Shown here: positions 32,692 through 41,676 of the stretch, piece by piece
Position numbering within the stretch: position 1 is the stretch's first letter
Layout: each line of letters opens with the position of its first letter
Position numbers and translations under genes: made by a program
Notes under the pieces: model-generated
Told to the model about the DNA's origin: nothing
The model's input: only the letters and a program-made list of their open reading frames with translations
Databases searched by the model: none
NCBI GenBank assembly: GCA_030427865.1
Contig: JAUICK010000006.1
Span: 105,567-169,566 of the forward strand
Direction: 5' to 3'
Source: Bacteroidia bacterium
GTDB taxonomy: Bacteria > Bacteroidota > Bacteroidia > Flavobacteriales > Flavobacteriaceae
Length of the DNA: 64,000 bases

Positions 32692-33468
32692 TTAATTTCT
32701 TTTTTGAAAAATATTATTTTCTGATTGTACTGTAACTACCGAATTTTCTGGAATAGATTCTGTAATGCATACATTTGCTCCAATTACTGAATTTGCTCCA
32801 ATAACTACATCTCCTCCTAAAATAGTTGCATTTGCATAAATAACTACGCCATTTTCTATAGTTGGATGTCTCTTTGTTGATTCTAAACTCTTTTTTACTT
32901 GAATGCCACCTAAGGTAACACCTTGAAAAATCTGCACATTATCTTTAATCACAGTGGTTTCTCCTATAACAATTCCTGTTGCGTGATCTATAAAAAATGA
33001 TTCTCCAATTTCGGCACCAGGATGAATATCTGTACCTGTTGTACTGTGGGCAAATTCGCTCATTACTCTTGGTAAAACTGGAACACCTAATTTTAACAAT
33101 TGATGACTTAGTCTATGCACTGCAATTACATAAAAACCTGGATATGCTAAATAAACTTCTGCTAAACTTTTTGCAGCAGGGTCATTTTTATGAGCCGCTT
33201 CTGCATCTAAATCTAATTTCTTTCTTATCGTAATAAAAGAACTTTCAAAATCATTCCAAATTTCTTCTCCGTTTTCAACGGATAATTTTTCTAAAATTTT
33301 TAAGAATTGTATTCTTGTTTTTGGCCCACTTTCAGTTAAATGATTTACATCAAACAAATTATTAATCAATTGTTTTGTAAAAACTCCTACTGCATCTTTT
33401 AAACACATTCTGTAGTTTTTAAAACCAACCAATTTTTCTGTCGCTTTTATTTGTTCTGTTTGTTCCAT
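32692..33468 (-). CDS. cysE: serine O-acetyltransferase
   Basis: 258-aa enzyme that acetylates serine with acetyl-CoA, the first step of cysteine synthesis. It has the N-terminal helical domain and the C-terminal left-handed beta helix with hexapeptide repeats: GTDIHPGAEIGESFFIDHAT, GVTLGGIQVK and NSVIGANVCI. The catalytic histidines lie in DHATG and KRHPTIENG. It precedes cysM and follows the ferredoxin gene in the same leftward run, with gaps under 10 bp. Confidence 0.94.
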   Translation of the reverse strand: MEQTEQIKATEKLVGFKNYRMCLKDAVGVFTKQLINNLFDVNHLTESGPKTRIQFLKILEKLSVENGEEIWNDFESSFITIRKKLDLDAEAAHKNDPAAKSLAEVYLAYPGFYVIAVHRLSHQLLKLGVPVLPRVMSEFAHSTTGTDIHPGAEIGESFFIDHATGIVIGETTVIKDNVQIFQGVTLGGIQVKKSLESTKRHPTIENGVVIYANATILGGDVVIGANSVIGANVCITESIPENSVVTVQSENNIFQKRN

Positions 33469-33475
33469 TATAGAT

Positions 33476-33808
33476 TTAACTTTCTGGTGCTAATTCTACT
33501 TCTAAACCTTCCATTTCTGGAGTCATTTGTATTTGACAACCTAATCTACTGTTATCTTCCACATTAAATGCTTCTGCTAACATTGCATCTTCATCATCTG
33601 TCATTTCAGGTAATTCGTGGTCTGACTTTACATAACATTGACAAGAAGCACACATTGCCATTCCTCCACAAATACCAATGGTTCCTTCTTTAGCTAATTC
33701 GTATGAACGAACAACTTCCATCAAGTTCATTGCCATATCTGTTGGTGCTACAACATCGTGTGTTACACCATTTCTGTCTGTTATTTTTATGTTTATATCT
33801 ACACTCAT
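33476..33808 (-). CDS. 2Fe-2S ferredoxin, adrenodoxin/Isc type
   Basis: 110-aa electron carrier with cluster ligands in GICGGMAMCASCQCYV (Cx5CxxC) and a fourth cysteine in SRLGCQIQM. These match vertebrate-type or bacterial adrenodoxin-like ferredoxins. The neighbouring ferredoxin-NADP reductase (34039-35094) and the ferredoxin-dependent sulfite reductase suggest it delivers electrons to sulfite reduction. Overlap in function with other cellular ferredoxins is possible. Confidence 0.9.
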   Translation of the reverse strand: MSVDINIKITDRNGVTHDVVAPTDMAMNLMEVVRSYELAKEGTIGICGGMAMCASCQCYVKSDHELPEMTDDEDAMLAEAFNVEDNSRLGCQIQMTPEMEGLEVELAPES

Positions 33809-33847
33809 TTTTAAACTTTTACCAAATTTAATGATTTTAGTTTGTTA

Positions 33848-33878
33848 GACCTCACAGGTTTTGAAAACCTGTGAGGTC
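33848..33878. repeat. palindrome related to the 27-bp repeat family
   Basis: Arms GACCTCACAGGTTTT / AAAACCTGTGAGGTC around a single G. The sequence differs from the CCTACAAGG family but has the same size and intergenic setting, followed by T-rich sequence on the + strand. Confidence 0.75.
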
Positions 33879-34038
33879 TTTGTCTTTTTTTTAATTAGCT
33901 ATCTGCACTAATAAAGCTATTACCTTCAAACAAGTTTAGCCCAGATTGAAGCATTTGTTTGAGCTCTTTTTGCCCTTTTTTGGCAAAAAAGCGAGTGCTG
34001 AAAGCTGGAAATAGCTTCTAATAAACTTTATTTTAGAT
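33879..34038. other. intergenic region, possible remnant or repeat
   Basis: 160 bp between the ferredoxin and its reductase. On the minus strand a 19-codon frame (MLQSGLNLFEGNSFISADS) ends here and the hairpin TTTTTTGCC / GGCAAAAAA is present near 33974-33992. This could be a decayed gene end or a further repeat; not assigned. Confidence 0.4.
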
Positions 34039-35094
34039 CTACTGTATTGCTTTTACAACTGCTTTTGGGGCTTCTTTTTTTGTTCCATCAAAACCTTGAA
34101 CTCCACCAACTGTTGTATATTTCATTACGTATTTTTTATCTGGAAAGATTCTTTTATACGCACTTTGACACATTAAAGTTGCTTCGTGGAAACCACATAA
34201 AATCAGTTTTAATTTCCCTGGATACGTGTTTACATCTCCAATTGCGTAAATTCCAGGAATGTTGGTTTGATAATCTAAAGCGTTGTTTACTTTGATGGCA
34301 TTTTTCTCGATTTCTAATCCCCAGTTACCTATTGGACCTAATTTAGGTGATAAACCGAATAAAGGAATAAAGTGATCTGTATCAATAATAAAAGCGTCTT
34401 CGCCTTTTTTCTCAACAGCAACACCTATAACTTTTTCTGTACCAATAATTCCTTTTACTTCTGCAGGAGTTATGATATTTATTCTTCCTAAATTCTTTAA
34501 CTCTTGTGCTTTTTCAACTGAATCTAAAGCGCCTCTAAACTCATTTCTTCTATGAATTAAAGTTACTTCTGAAGCCACATCTGACAAGAAAATTGCCCAA
34601 TCTAAAGCTGAATCTCCACCACCAGAAATCACTACTTTTTTATCTCTGTAGATTTCTGGTTCTTTAATAATGTACTCAACACCTTTATCTTCGAAATCTG
34701 CAATATTTGGAATTAATGGTTTTCTTGGTTCAAAAGACCCTAAACCACCTGCAATTGCAACTATTTTTGCGTGATGTTTTGTGCCTTTATTAGTCGTTAC
34801 AATAAAAGTACCATCATCTTGCTTATCTATAGTATCTGCTCTTTCACCCAAAGTAAAATTAGGTTCAAATTGCTTGATTTGTTCCATTAATTTATGCGTT
34901 AAATCTCCTGCTAAAATTTCTGGATATGCAGGAATATCATAAATAGGTTTCTTTGGATAAATCTCTGAACATTGCCCACCAGGTTGTGGCAAAGCATCAA
35001 TTAAATGACATTTTAGTTTTAATAAACCTGCTTCAAAAACTGTGAATAATCCTGTTGGTCCTGCTCCAATAATTAGTATGTCTGTTGTAATCAT
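34039..35094 (-). CDS. ferredoxin-NADP reductase, thioredoxin-reductase-like
   Basis: 351-aa flavoenzyme transferring electrons between NADPH and ferredoxin. FAD site GAGPTGLFTVFEAGLLK at the N-terminus, NAD(P) site VVISGGGDSALDWA in the middle and the C-terminal FAD motif GIYAIGDVNTYPGK. The redox-active CxxC of thioredoxin reductase is absent, which marks the ferredoxin-NADP reductase branch. It lies next to the ferredoxin and siroheme/sulfite reductase genes, so NADPH-ferredoxin-sulfite electron flow is a fair inference. Confidence 0.92.
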   Translation of the reverse strand: MITTDILIIGAGPTGLFTVFEAGLLKLKCHLIDALPQPGGQCSEIYPKKPIYDIPAYPEILAGDLTHKLMEQIKQFEPNFTLGERADTIDKQDDGTFIVTTNKGTKHHAKIVAIAGGLGSFEPRKPLIPNIADFEDKGVEYIIKEPEIYRDKKVVISGGGDSALDWAIFLSDVASEVTLIHRRNEFRGALDSVEKAQELKNLGRINIITPAEVKGIIGTEKVIGVAVEKKGEDAFIIDTDHFIPLFGLSPKLGPIGNWGLEIEKNAIKVNNALDYQTNIPGIYAIGDVNTYPGKLKLILCGFHEATLMCQSAYKRIFPDKKYVMKYTTVGGVQGFDGTKKEAPKAVVKAIQ

Positions 35095-35139
35095 ATTTTT
35101 TTGCTTTTAGCTCTTGGCTATTCGCCTTTACTTTTAATA

Positions 35140-35166
35140 CCTACAAGGTTTTTAAAACCTTGCAGG
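35140..35166. repeat. 27-bp palindromic repeat, copy 3
   Basis: Arms CCTACAAGGT / ACCTTGCAGG, identical in its core to copy 2, directly after the siroheme synthase stop. Confidence 0.9.
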
Positions 35167-35171
35167 AGATT

Positions 35172-35759
35172 TTATTTTTCTACCAAACTTTTTGTGAATT
35201 CGTTTAGTTTTTCTACTTTCTCTTCAAAGTTTCCTTTGATGGTTTTTCTATATTCGTTTAAATTTTTTACTAAATCATCAATGTTTTCTGGAAGGACTTC
35301 CTCAAAAAATTGACGTAATCTTTTGGCTGTTGTTGGCGATTTTCCGTTTGTTGAAATGGCAATTTTTACATTGCCCTTTGTTACAATTCCTCCCATATAA
35401 AAATCGCAATAGGGAGGATTGTCAGCTACATTTACCAATATGTTTCTTTCTTTACAATCTTTGTAAACCTCTATATTTACCTCTACATTATCTGTTGTTG
35501 CAATAACAATATGTTTGTTTTCTAAATAAGAGTTATTGTAATTATCAACAATCATTTTAACATCAAACTTGTTTGCCAAATCTTTTGTTTCTTCTCTAAA
35601 AAAAGCAGAAACCATTGTTACTTTAGAGCCTATACTCGATTTTAACAAAAATGATAGTTTTTCAAATGCAACAAATCCACCTCCAACAATTAAGGTTTCT
35701 AATTGCTGTGTTTTTAAAAAAATTGGATATAAATTGTTTCTTTCCATTTTAGATGGCAA
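35172..35759 (-). CDS. siroheme synthase, precorrin-2 dehydrogenase (Met8/CysG N-terminal type)
   Basis: 195-aa protein with NLYPIFLKTQQLETLIVGGG at the start (NAD-binding GGG), CDFYMGGIVTKGNVKIAIST and NGKSPTTAKRLRQFFEE, the Met8-like dehydrogenase/ferrochelatase pattern. It oxidises precorrin-2 to sirohydrochlorin and may insert iron. It overlaps cobA by 11 bp, showing that siroheme for the sulfite reductase is made in the same operon. Confidence 0.9.
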   Translation of the reverse strand: MPSKMERNNLYPIFLKTQQLETLIVGGGFVAFEKLSFLLKSSIGSKVTMVSAFFREETKDLANKFDVKMIVDNYNNSYLENKHIVIATTDNVEVNIEVYKDCKERNILVNVADNPPYCDFYMGGIVTKGNVKIAISTNGKSPTTAKRLRQFFEEVLPENIDDLVKNLNEYRKTIKGNFEEKVEKLNEFTKSLVEK

Positions 35760-36522
35760 TTAACTCTTGTTGATATTCGTTTTGAACTTGCGCTAAAATT
35801 TGACGGTGATTCACAACTTCACCCAAAACTATAATGGCTGGATTGCTTAATTCTTGTTTTTCAACAACCTCTAAAATAGTATCTACTGTTCCAATTCCTA
35901 CTTTTTCTCTAATTGTTGTTCCATCCTGAATGATAGCTACAGGTAAATTATTTTTACCTTCTTTTTGAAATATTTTAATAATTTCTGGTAATTTTCCCAT
36001 TCCCATTAATACCACAACTGTTGCATTCGATTTTGCTGCCAGAGCTACATCATTTGACAATTTATGTTCTTTGGTTGTACCAGTAATTACCCAAAAACTT
36101 TCTGAGTTCCCACGTTTTGTCAGTGGAATATTTTGGCATGCTGGAACTGCCAAAGAAGAGGAAATACCTGGAACCATTGCAGTTTCGATACCGAAATTTG
36201 CAGCATATTCCATTTCTTCTGCTCCTCTTCCAAAAATAAATGGATCTCCTCCTTTTAAACGAACTACATGTCCATTTGATTTTGCACGAGCAACAATCAA
36301 TTCGTTAATTTGTTCTTGTTGATACCTGTAACAACCTCTTCTTTTTCCTACAAAAATTTGCTCTGCTTCTGGGTTGATATGCGCTAATAATTCTTCGTTT
36401 ACCAAAGCATCATATAAAACAACATCTGCCTTTTTTAAAACTTTAATCGCTTTTAATGTAATTAAATCTGCGTCTCCTGGACCAGCACCTACTACTGTTA
36501 ATTTTGGCTTTTTAAAATTCAT
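35749..36522 (-). CDS. cobA: uroporphyrinogen-III C-methyltransferase
   Basis: About 257-aa SAM-dependent enzyme that makes precorrin-2 from uroporphyrinogen III. The N-terminal KLTVVGAGPGDADLITLKA, VRLKGGDPFIFGRGAEEME and the C-terminal NPAIIVLGEVV are typical SUMT motifs. The start MNFKKPKLT at 36522 is preferred; the ATG at 36552 would overlap the sulfite reductase and adds a basic run. It sits directly after the sulfite reductase gene and before the siroheme synthase. Confidence 0.94.
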   Translation of the reverse strand: MNFKKPKLTVVGAGPGDADLITLKAIKVLKKADVVLYDALVNEELLAHINPEAEQIFVGKRRGCYRYQQEQINELIVARAKSNGHVVRLKGGDPFIFGRGAEEMEYAANFGIETAMVPGISSSLAVPACQNIPLTKRGNSESFWVITGTTKEHKLSNDVALAAKSNATVVVLMGMGKLPEIIKIFQKEGKNNLPVAIIQDGTTIREKVGIGTVDTILEVVEKQELSNPAIIVLGEVVNHRQILAQVQNEYQQELIAI

Positions 36523-36532
36523 TTTCTCTTTT

Positions 36533-38635
36533 TTAAATAGCCTTTTCAGCAATTGATGTTTCTACTTCTCTATACGCTCTTACTTTTTGTAAAAAAGTAT
36601 TTGCATCATTTATATATTTTAATGCAAACTCTTGCTTGGGTGCAAATTTATTAATTTGATAAATCAAATCCGAAAAAGAAGTTTGTAAATCTATCTTTTT
36701 TGATGAAATAAAGAACTCATCAAATTTAGATATAATATTTGCGTGTGTATTTGTTTTCTGATTTTCTGATAGTAACAGCGCTTTTGCAGAATTTACAATA
36801 GATTGATATGCATAATAAATGGCTCCTGAATATACTTTGTTATTATATGCTTCTTTTGCGTTGTCTATTTTCTCTTCACTTTCAAAAAATAAAGTGGCAA
36901 TTAAATCGATAACGACACCTGCACATTCTCCAACTCCAATAGCTTTTACATATTTTTGTTGTTCTCCCCAATCAATAAAATCTTCTTGCGTTAAATTGGT
37001 AACATCTTGCAAATCGTTTAAGAAATTATAGAAATACTTTTCTCCTTTTTCTTTATAATAATGCACAAATTCTTTTCCGTTTGCATTTGCTTCAAAATCA
37101 TTTAAAATTCTACGCAACGCTTCAGGACCTCTTCTACTTGGTACTTTTACAACTTTATCTGCAAAAAGTGCATTCCCATTTCCTAAATTTCCTCCACCCA
37201 ACAACACTTGCAATGCTGGTGCCACTAATTTATCTGGAGTTCTTACTGTCATTCCTTGGAAACCAATATTTGCCATATTGTGTTGTCCACAAGCATTCAT
37301 ACAACCACTAATTTTAATTACTAAATCTTGGTTTTTTAAATACTGAGGATATTCTGCAGCAATAACTCTTTCTAACTCTGCTGCAATTCCAGTACTACTT
37401 GCAATACCTAAATTACAGGTATCTGTACCTGGACAAGCTGTAATATCTACAGCCTTATTATAACCTGCTTCTACAAATCCTAATTTTTCTAATTCTTGAT
37501 AGAAATAAGGTACTAATTCTTCCTTCACAAAAGGAATTACAATATTTTGACGTAACGTTAAACGCACTTCACCTGCTGCATAATTCTCAACTAAACCTGC
37601 TAATAATCGTGCTTTATCTGTATAAAAATCTCCTAATAAAACTTTTATCCCAATTGTAACATAACCTTCCTGTTTTTGAGGAATGATGTTTGTTGATTTC
37701 CACAAATTAAAAGCAACTTGGTTTTTAATAGTAACTTCTGGAGCTTCAACAGCAACTGGTTTTGAAGCCACATACCCATCAGCATCAATAGCCACAGTTT
37801 TAAACTCGATTGCTTTTTGTTCTTGTTCAATTAACTCTCTAAACGCATCTAAACCAATATCTTTTAGTAAGAATTTCATTCTTGCTTTGGCTCTACTTTT
37901 ACGCTCACCATATCTATCAAAAATTCTTAAAACTCCTTCCATCACTGGAATAATTTTATCTGATGGTAAAAAATCGAATAAAACATCTGCGTGTCTTGGT
38001 TGAGAACCTAAACCTCCTGCAACCATCACTTTAAAACCTCTTACACCATCTTGAATTTTAGCAATATATCCTAAATCGTGTAAATAAGATAAGCCTGTAT
38101 CTTCATCTGTAGAAGAAAAAGAAACTTTGAATTTACGCCCCATTTCTTGACAAATTGGGTTACGTAAAAAGAACTTGTACAATGCATCTGCATAAGGAGA
38201 AACATCAAAAGGCTCATTTACATCTATACCTGCAGTTTCTGATGCAGTTACGTTTCTAACCACGTTACCACAAGCTTCACGCAAAGTAACATCATCACGT
38301 TCTAATTCTGCCCACAACTCTGGAGTTCTGTTCAAATCTACATAATGAATTTGAATATCTTGACGTGTTGTAATATGCAATCTTCCTCTTGAATATTCGT
38401 CAGAAACTTCAGAAATTCTTCGCAATTGATTGCTCTTTAATTTCCCATAAGGTATTTTGATACGAATCATTTGCACGCCTTCTTGACGCTGACCATATAC
38501 ACCTCTTGCTAAACGTAAACTTCTAAATTTTTCTTCATCTATTTGTAGGTTATTGAAAGCTGCAATTTTATCTGCTAATTCAATAATATCTTTTTCTACA
38601 ACTGGATTTTCTATTTCTGTTCTAAAACTTTGCAT
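36533..38635 (-). CDS. ferredoxin-type sulfite reductase fused to a C-terminal HEPN domain
   Basis: 700-aa siroheme enzyme that reduces sulfite to sulfide with six electrons. The core has RRISEVSDEYSRGRLHITTR (siroheme-contacting arginines), the cluster ligands in ACPGTDTCNLGIASSTG and GCMNACGQHNMANIGFQG (Cx5C and Cx3C), and LRQNIVIPF. Beyond about residue 560 an extra helical domain follows (AKEAYNNKVYSGAIYYAYQS, then IVNSAKALLLSENQK), a HEPN-like fold found fused to these enzymes in Bacteroidota. It is followed by cobA and preceded by cysN. Nitrite reductase activity is the alternative; the cys neighbours favour sulfite. Confidence 0.93.
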   Translation of the reverse strand: MQSFRTEIENPVVEKDIIELADKIAAFNNLQIDEEKFRSLRLARGVYGQRQEGVQMIRIKIPYGKLKSNQLRRISEVSDEYSRGRLHITTRQDIQIHYVDLNRTPELWAELERDDVTLREACGNVVRNVTASETAGIDVNEPFDVSPYADALYKFFLRNPICQEMGRKFKVSFSSTDEDTGLSYLHDLGYIAKIQDGVRGFKVMVAGGLGSQPRHADVLFDFLPSDKIIPVMEGVLRIFDRYGERKSRAKARMKFLLKDIGLDAFRELIEQEQKAIEFKTVAIDADGYVASKPVAVEAPEVTIKNQVAFNLWKSTNIIPQKQEGYVTIGIKVLLGDFYTDKARLLAGLVENYAAGEVRLTLRQNIVIPFVKEELVPYFYQELEKLGFVEAGYNKAVDITACPGTDTCNLGIASSTGIAAELERVIAAEYPQYLKNQDLVIKISGCMNACGQHNMANIGFQGMTVRTPDKLVAPALQVLLGGGNLGNGNALFADKVVKVPSRRGPEALRRILNDFEANANGKEFVHYYKEKGEKYFYNFLNDLQDVTNLTQEDFIDWGEQQKYVKAIGVGECAGVVIDLIATLFFESEEKIDNAKEAYNNKVYSGAIYYAYQSIVNSAKALLLSENQKTNTHANIISKFDEFFISSKKIDLQTSFSDLIYQINKFAPKQEFALKYINDANTFLQKVRAYREVETSIAEKAI

Positions 38636-38648
38636 TTTCCCATCCCAA

Positions 38649-38665
38649 CCTTCCCAAAGGGAAGG
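38649..38665. repeat. CTTCCC-type palindromic repeat before the sulfite reductase
   Basis: CCTTCCCAAAGGGAAGG, a perfect palindrome apart from the central base, in the 130-bp gap. A further element CCCCCTTTGGGGG at 38772-38784 overlaps the 3' end of cysN. Confidence 0.8.
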
Positions 38666-38765
38666 AGTTTTTACGGTTTTTTTTTAAATTAATATCTTCT
38701 TTTTTTACTTACCCTTTTTTAGAAACTTTGCAGGAATTTTACTTTTTCATTTTTTAGCAAACAAG

Positions 38766-40037
38766 CTAATTCCCCCTTTGGGGGTTAGGGGGATTGATAA
38801 ATCCTACACCAACTGTATTGTTTGTTTTTGGGTTGATTAAAATGAATGAACCATTTGATTTGTTATCTTTGTAAGCATCAAAAGATAAGGGTCTACTCAA
38901 TTTTAATTGAATGTCTCCAATTTGGTTCAATTCTAATGCTGATGGACTTTCTTCTATTCCTGAAAAATCCGTTTTTATAATACTATTTAACTGCATAATT
39001 TTTGCTTGTGCATCATTTACACCATGTTTGATGTAATATTTTTGTGATGCTTGTAATGGCTCTTTATCCATCCAGCAAATTGTAGCATCCAATTGTTTTG
39101 CAATGGTTGGCTGTTCATCAACTTTTACCAACATATCACCTCTACTTACATTTACATTATCTGCTAATGTGATGGTTACAGAGCTTCCTCTTTTTGCTTT
39201 TTGATATTCTTTATCAAAAAAGTTGATACTTTTTATTTTTGATTTTGTTAAAGAAGGTAGTACTGTAACCTCATCACCTACTGCAAAATCTCCTCCATAA
39301 ATTTTTCCTGCATACCCTCTATAATCGTGATACTCTTCAGTTTTTGGTCTGATTACTGTTTGCACTGGAAAACGCGTTTGAGATTCATCGTTAATATCAT
39401 CTGCATCTAATCTTTCTAAATGATGCATTAAGGTTTCACCTTGATACCAATCCATATTTTCAGACTTATCTACCACATTATCACCTTTTAATGCGGATAA
39501 AGGAATGAAAGTTAAATTCTGACCTTTATACTCACTTTTACTCGCTAAATATTCGATTTCTCCTTTAATTTGATTGAATTTTTCTTCTGAAAAATCAACT
39601 AAATCCATTTTATTTACAGCAATTACAACATCTTTAATTCTCAATAAATTATTGATAAAAAAATGTCTATACGTTTGTTCTACAACCCCATTTCTTGCAT
39701 CAATTAACACAATAGAAGCTTGCGCTGTAGAAGCTCCTGTAACCATATTTCTGGTATATTCTATATGACCTGGAGTATCTGCAATGATAAAACTCTTTTT
39801 TCTTGTTGAAAAATAAATGTGCGCTACATCAATTGTAATACCTTGTTCTCTTTCTGCTACTAAACCATCTGTAGCTAAAGAAAAATCTAAATAATCAAAT
39901 CCTCTTTGGCGACTTTTTTCTTCTATGGCCTCTAATTTATCATCAGTTAATGATTTTGTATCGTATAAAATACGACCAATTAAGGTACTTTTACCATCAT
40001 CTACACTACCTGCTGTTGCTATTTTTAATACTTTCAT
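38766..40037 (-). CDS. cysN: sulfate adenylyltransferase subunit 1 (GTPase)
   Basis: 423-aa GTPase subunit that drives APS formation by CysD. GTP-binding motifs: GSVDDGKSTLIGR (G1), DTPGHIEYTRNM (G3), AVNKMDLVDF (G4), followed by EF-Tu-like beta barrels. Length is that of CysN without a fused CysC kinase. The last residues (INPPNPQRGN) are coded by a CCCCCTTTGGGGG repeat, another case of an intergenic repeat entering a gene end. It is separated from cysD by a 105-bp gap with two repeats. Confidence 0.95.
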   Translation of the reverse strand: MKVLKIATAGSVDDGKSTLIGRILYDTKSLTDDKLEAIEEKSRQRGFDYLDFSLATDGLVAEREQGITIDVAHIYFSTRKKSFIIADTPGHIEYTRNMVTGASTAQASIVLIDARNGVVEQTYRHFFINNLLRIKDVVIAVNKMDLVDFSEEKFNQIKGEIEYLASKSEYKGQNLTFIPLSALKGDNVVDKSENMDWYQGETLMHHLERLDADDINDESQTRFPVQTVIRPKTEEYHDYRGYAGKIYGGDFAVGDEVTVLPSLTKSKIKSINFFDKEYQKAKRGSSVTITLADNVNVSRGDMLVKVDEQPTIAKQLDATICWMDKEPLQASQKYYIKHGVNDAQAKIMQLNSIIKTDFSGIEESPSALELNQIGDIQLKLSRPLSFDAYKDNKSNGSFILINPKTNNTVGVGFINPPNPQRGN

Positions 40038-40050
40038 AATCCGATCCTAA

Positions 40051-40067
40051 CCTTCCCAAAGAGAAGG
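40051..40067. repeat. CTTCCC-type palindromic repeat upstream of cysN
   Basis: CCTTCCCAAAGAGAAGG, one base from the palindrome at 38649-38665. Confidence 0.75.
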
Positions 40068-40114
40068 AACTCTTGTGTGAGTATCTTTTTTTAAATTATT
40101 ATTTTGATTTAACA

Positions 40115-40141
40115 CCTACAAGGTTTTTAAAACCTTGAAGG
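40115..40141. repeat. 27-bp palindromic repeat, copy 4
   Basis: Arms CCTACAAGGT / ACCTTGAAGG, one substitution from the family, directly beside the cysD stop codon. Confidence 0.9.
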
Positions 40142-40142
40142 A

Positions 40143-41048
40143 TTAAAAATACCCTTGTTGTTTACGTTTTTCCATTGCTGCTTCAGAACGTTTATCATCT
40201 ATTCTTGCACCTCTTTCAGAAATGGATGAATCTCTAATTTCTTCTACAACTTTTACAATATCTACTGCATCAGACAATACTGCTGCTGTACAACTCATAT
40301 CTCCTACAGTTCTAAAACGAACCATTCTTTCTACTACTTCTTCCTCTTCATCTCTATACACAACTTCATCGTCTGCAGACCAAATCATTCCATCTCTCAC
40401 AAATGTTTTTCTTTTGTGTGCAAAATAGATTGATGGTATTTCGATTTTTTCATTTTCGATATATGACCAAACATCTAATTCTGTCCAGTTTGAAATTGGA
40501 AAAACACGTACATTCTGACCTAAATCAATTCGACCATTTAACATATCAAATACTTCTGGGCGTTGGTTTTTTTCATCCCATTGTCCAAAATCATCTCTTA
40601 CAGAAAAGATTCTTTCTTTTGCTCTTGCTTTTTCTTCATCTCTTCTTGCTCCACCAATACAAGCATCAAAACCAAACTCTTCAATAGCATCTAACAACGT
40701 TTCAGTTTGCAACATATTTCTACTTGCATATCTACCAGTTTCTTCTTTTACTTTGCCAGAATCGATATTGTCTTGAACATCTCTTACGATTAATTCAACT
40801 CCTAATTCTTTCACTAATCTATCTCTAAATTCAATCGTTTCTGGAAAGTTATGACCTGTATCTATATGCATTAAAGGGAAAGGAATTTTTGCAGGATAAA
40901 ACGCTTTTTGCGCCAAACGCACTAACGTAATACTATCTTTTCCTCCAGAAAACAACAGTACAGGTTTTTCAAACTGCGCTACTACTTCTCTAAAAATATA
41001 AATAGCTTCACTTTCTAAAGCATCTACTTGAATTGTTTCTTGACTCAT
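40143..41048 (-). CDS. cysD: sulfate adenylyltransferase subunit 2
   Basis: 301-aa ATP sulfurylase subunit of the PP-loop (ATP pyrophosphatase) family; it forms adenylyl-sulfate from ATP and sulfate. PP-loop SGGKDSITLVRLA follows the N-terminal helix, and then HIDTGHNFPETIEFRD, GARRDEEKARAKER and FPISNWTELDVW, all standard for CysD. The start MSQETIQVD at 41048 avoids an upstream extension overlapping cysH (41062). It lies 13 bp after cysH and works with CysN. Confidence 0.95.
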   Translation of the reverse strand: MSQETIQVDALESEAIYIFREVVAQFEKPVLLFSGGKDSITLVRLAQKAFYPAKIPFPLMHIDTGHNFPETIEFRDRLVKELGVELIVRDVQDNIDSGKVKEETGRYASRNMLQTETLLDAIEEFGFDACIGGARRDEEKARAKERIFSVRDDFGQWDEKNQRPEVFDMLNGRIDLGQNVRVFPISNWTELDVWSYIENEKIEIPSIYFAHKRKTFVRDGMIWSADDEVVYRDEEEEVVERMVRFRTVGDMSCTAAVLSDAVDIVKVVEEIRDSSISERGARIDDKRSEAAMEKRKQQGYF

Positions 41049-41061
41049 AATATATTGTCTT

Positions 41062-41676
41062 TTAGATATGTAATCCACATTCGCGGTTACTCTCTACTTT
41101 TGTTGGATCGAAATATGTAAATTCGTTTGGCAAACCTTTTTCTTCTAAATAAGCATCTAATTGTTCATCAGACCAATTGTAAAAAGGACTTACTTTAATG
41201 ATACCATCTTTACTTTGAGAAACTACATCAATACTATTTCTAAAAGCGGTTTGTCCTTTTCTTAAGTTTGTAAACCAAACATCTGGTTGATGCTCTTTCA
41301 TTGCTCTTGCAAATGGCTCTAACTTTACTTGCTGTGTAAAAACAGCGTGTTTTGGGTCATCTATAGATGGAACTCCTAACACTACATTTCTATGAGCCAC
41401 AGTTTGTTTTGGTGAATATAATTGGACATTTAAATCTAATGTTTTAATAATTTCTTCTGCGTGCTTATAGGTTTGTACAGTATTATAACCTGTATCACAC
41501 CAAATTACTTTGATGTCTTTTTTTACCTCTGTAACCGCATTTAAAATTGCCACTTCATAAGGCCTAAAATTGGTTGTAATCACTGGGTTTTTAGAAAAAG
41601 AAATTGCCCAAGTAATTATTTCTGTTGGACTTTTATCTTTTAATTCTTTATTTATCTTATCTAAACTTTGGCTCAT
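41062..41676 (-). CDS. cysH: phosphoadenylyl-/adenylyl-sulfate reductase
   Basis: 204-aa thioredoxin-dependent reductase releasing sulfite. The PP-loop-like N-terminal part, VIWCDTGYNTVQTY, WFTNLRKGQTAFR and the C-terminal catalytic ECGLH motif identify CysH. The paired cysteines that bind the [4Fe-4S] cluster in APS reductases are absent, so it is of the PAPS type by sequence, although no CysC kinase is in the window. The start at 41676 overlaps the upstream gene stop as TAATG, implying translational coupling. Confidence 0.93.
   Translation of the reverse strand: MSQSLDKINKELKDKSPTEIITWAISFSKNPVITTNFRPYEVAILNAVTEVKKDIKVIWCDTGYNTVQTYKHAEEIIKTLDLNVQLYSPKQTVAHRNVVLGVPSIDDPKHAVFTQQVKLEPFARAMKEHQPDVWFTNLRKGQTAFRNSIDVVSQSKDGIIKVSPFYNWSDEQLDAYLEEKGLPNEFTYFDPTKVESNRECGLHI

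Noticed and set aside
33848..33878. Ninth copy of the 27-bp repeat
   Set aside because: Arms GACCTCACAGG differ from CCTACAAGG, so it is listed as a related palindrome, not counted as a family copy.
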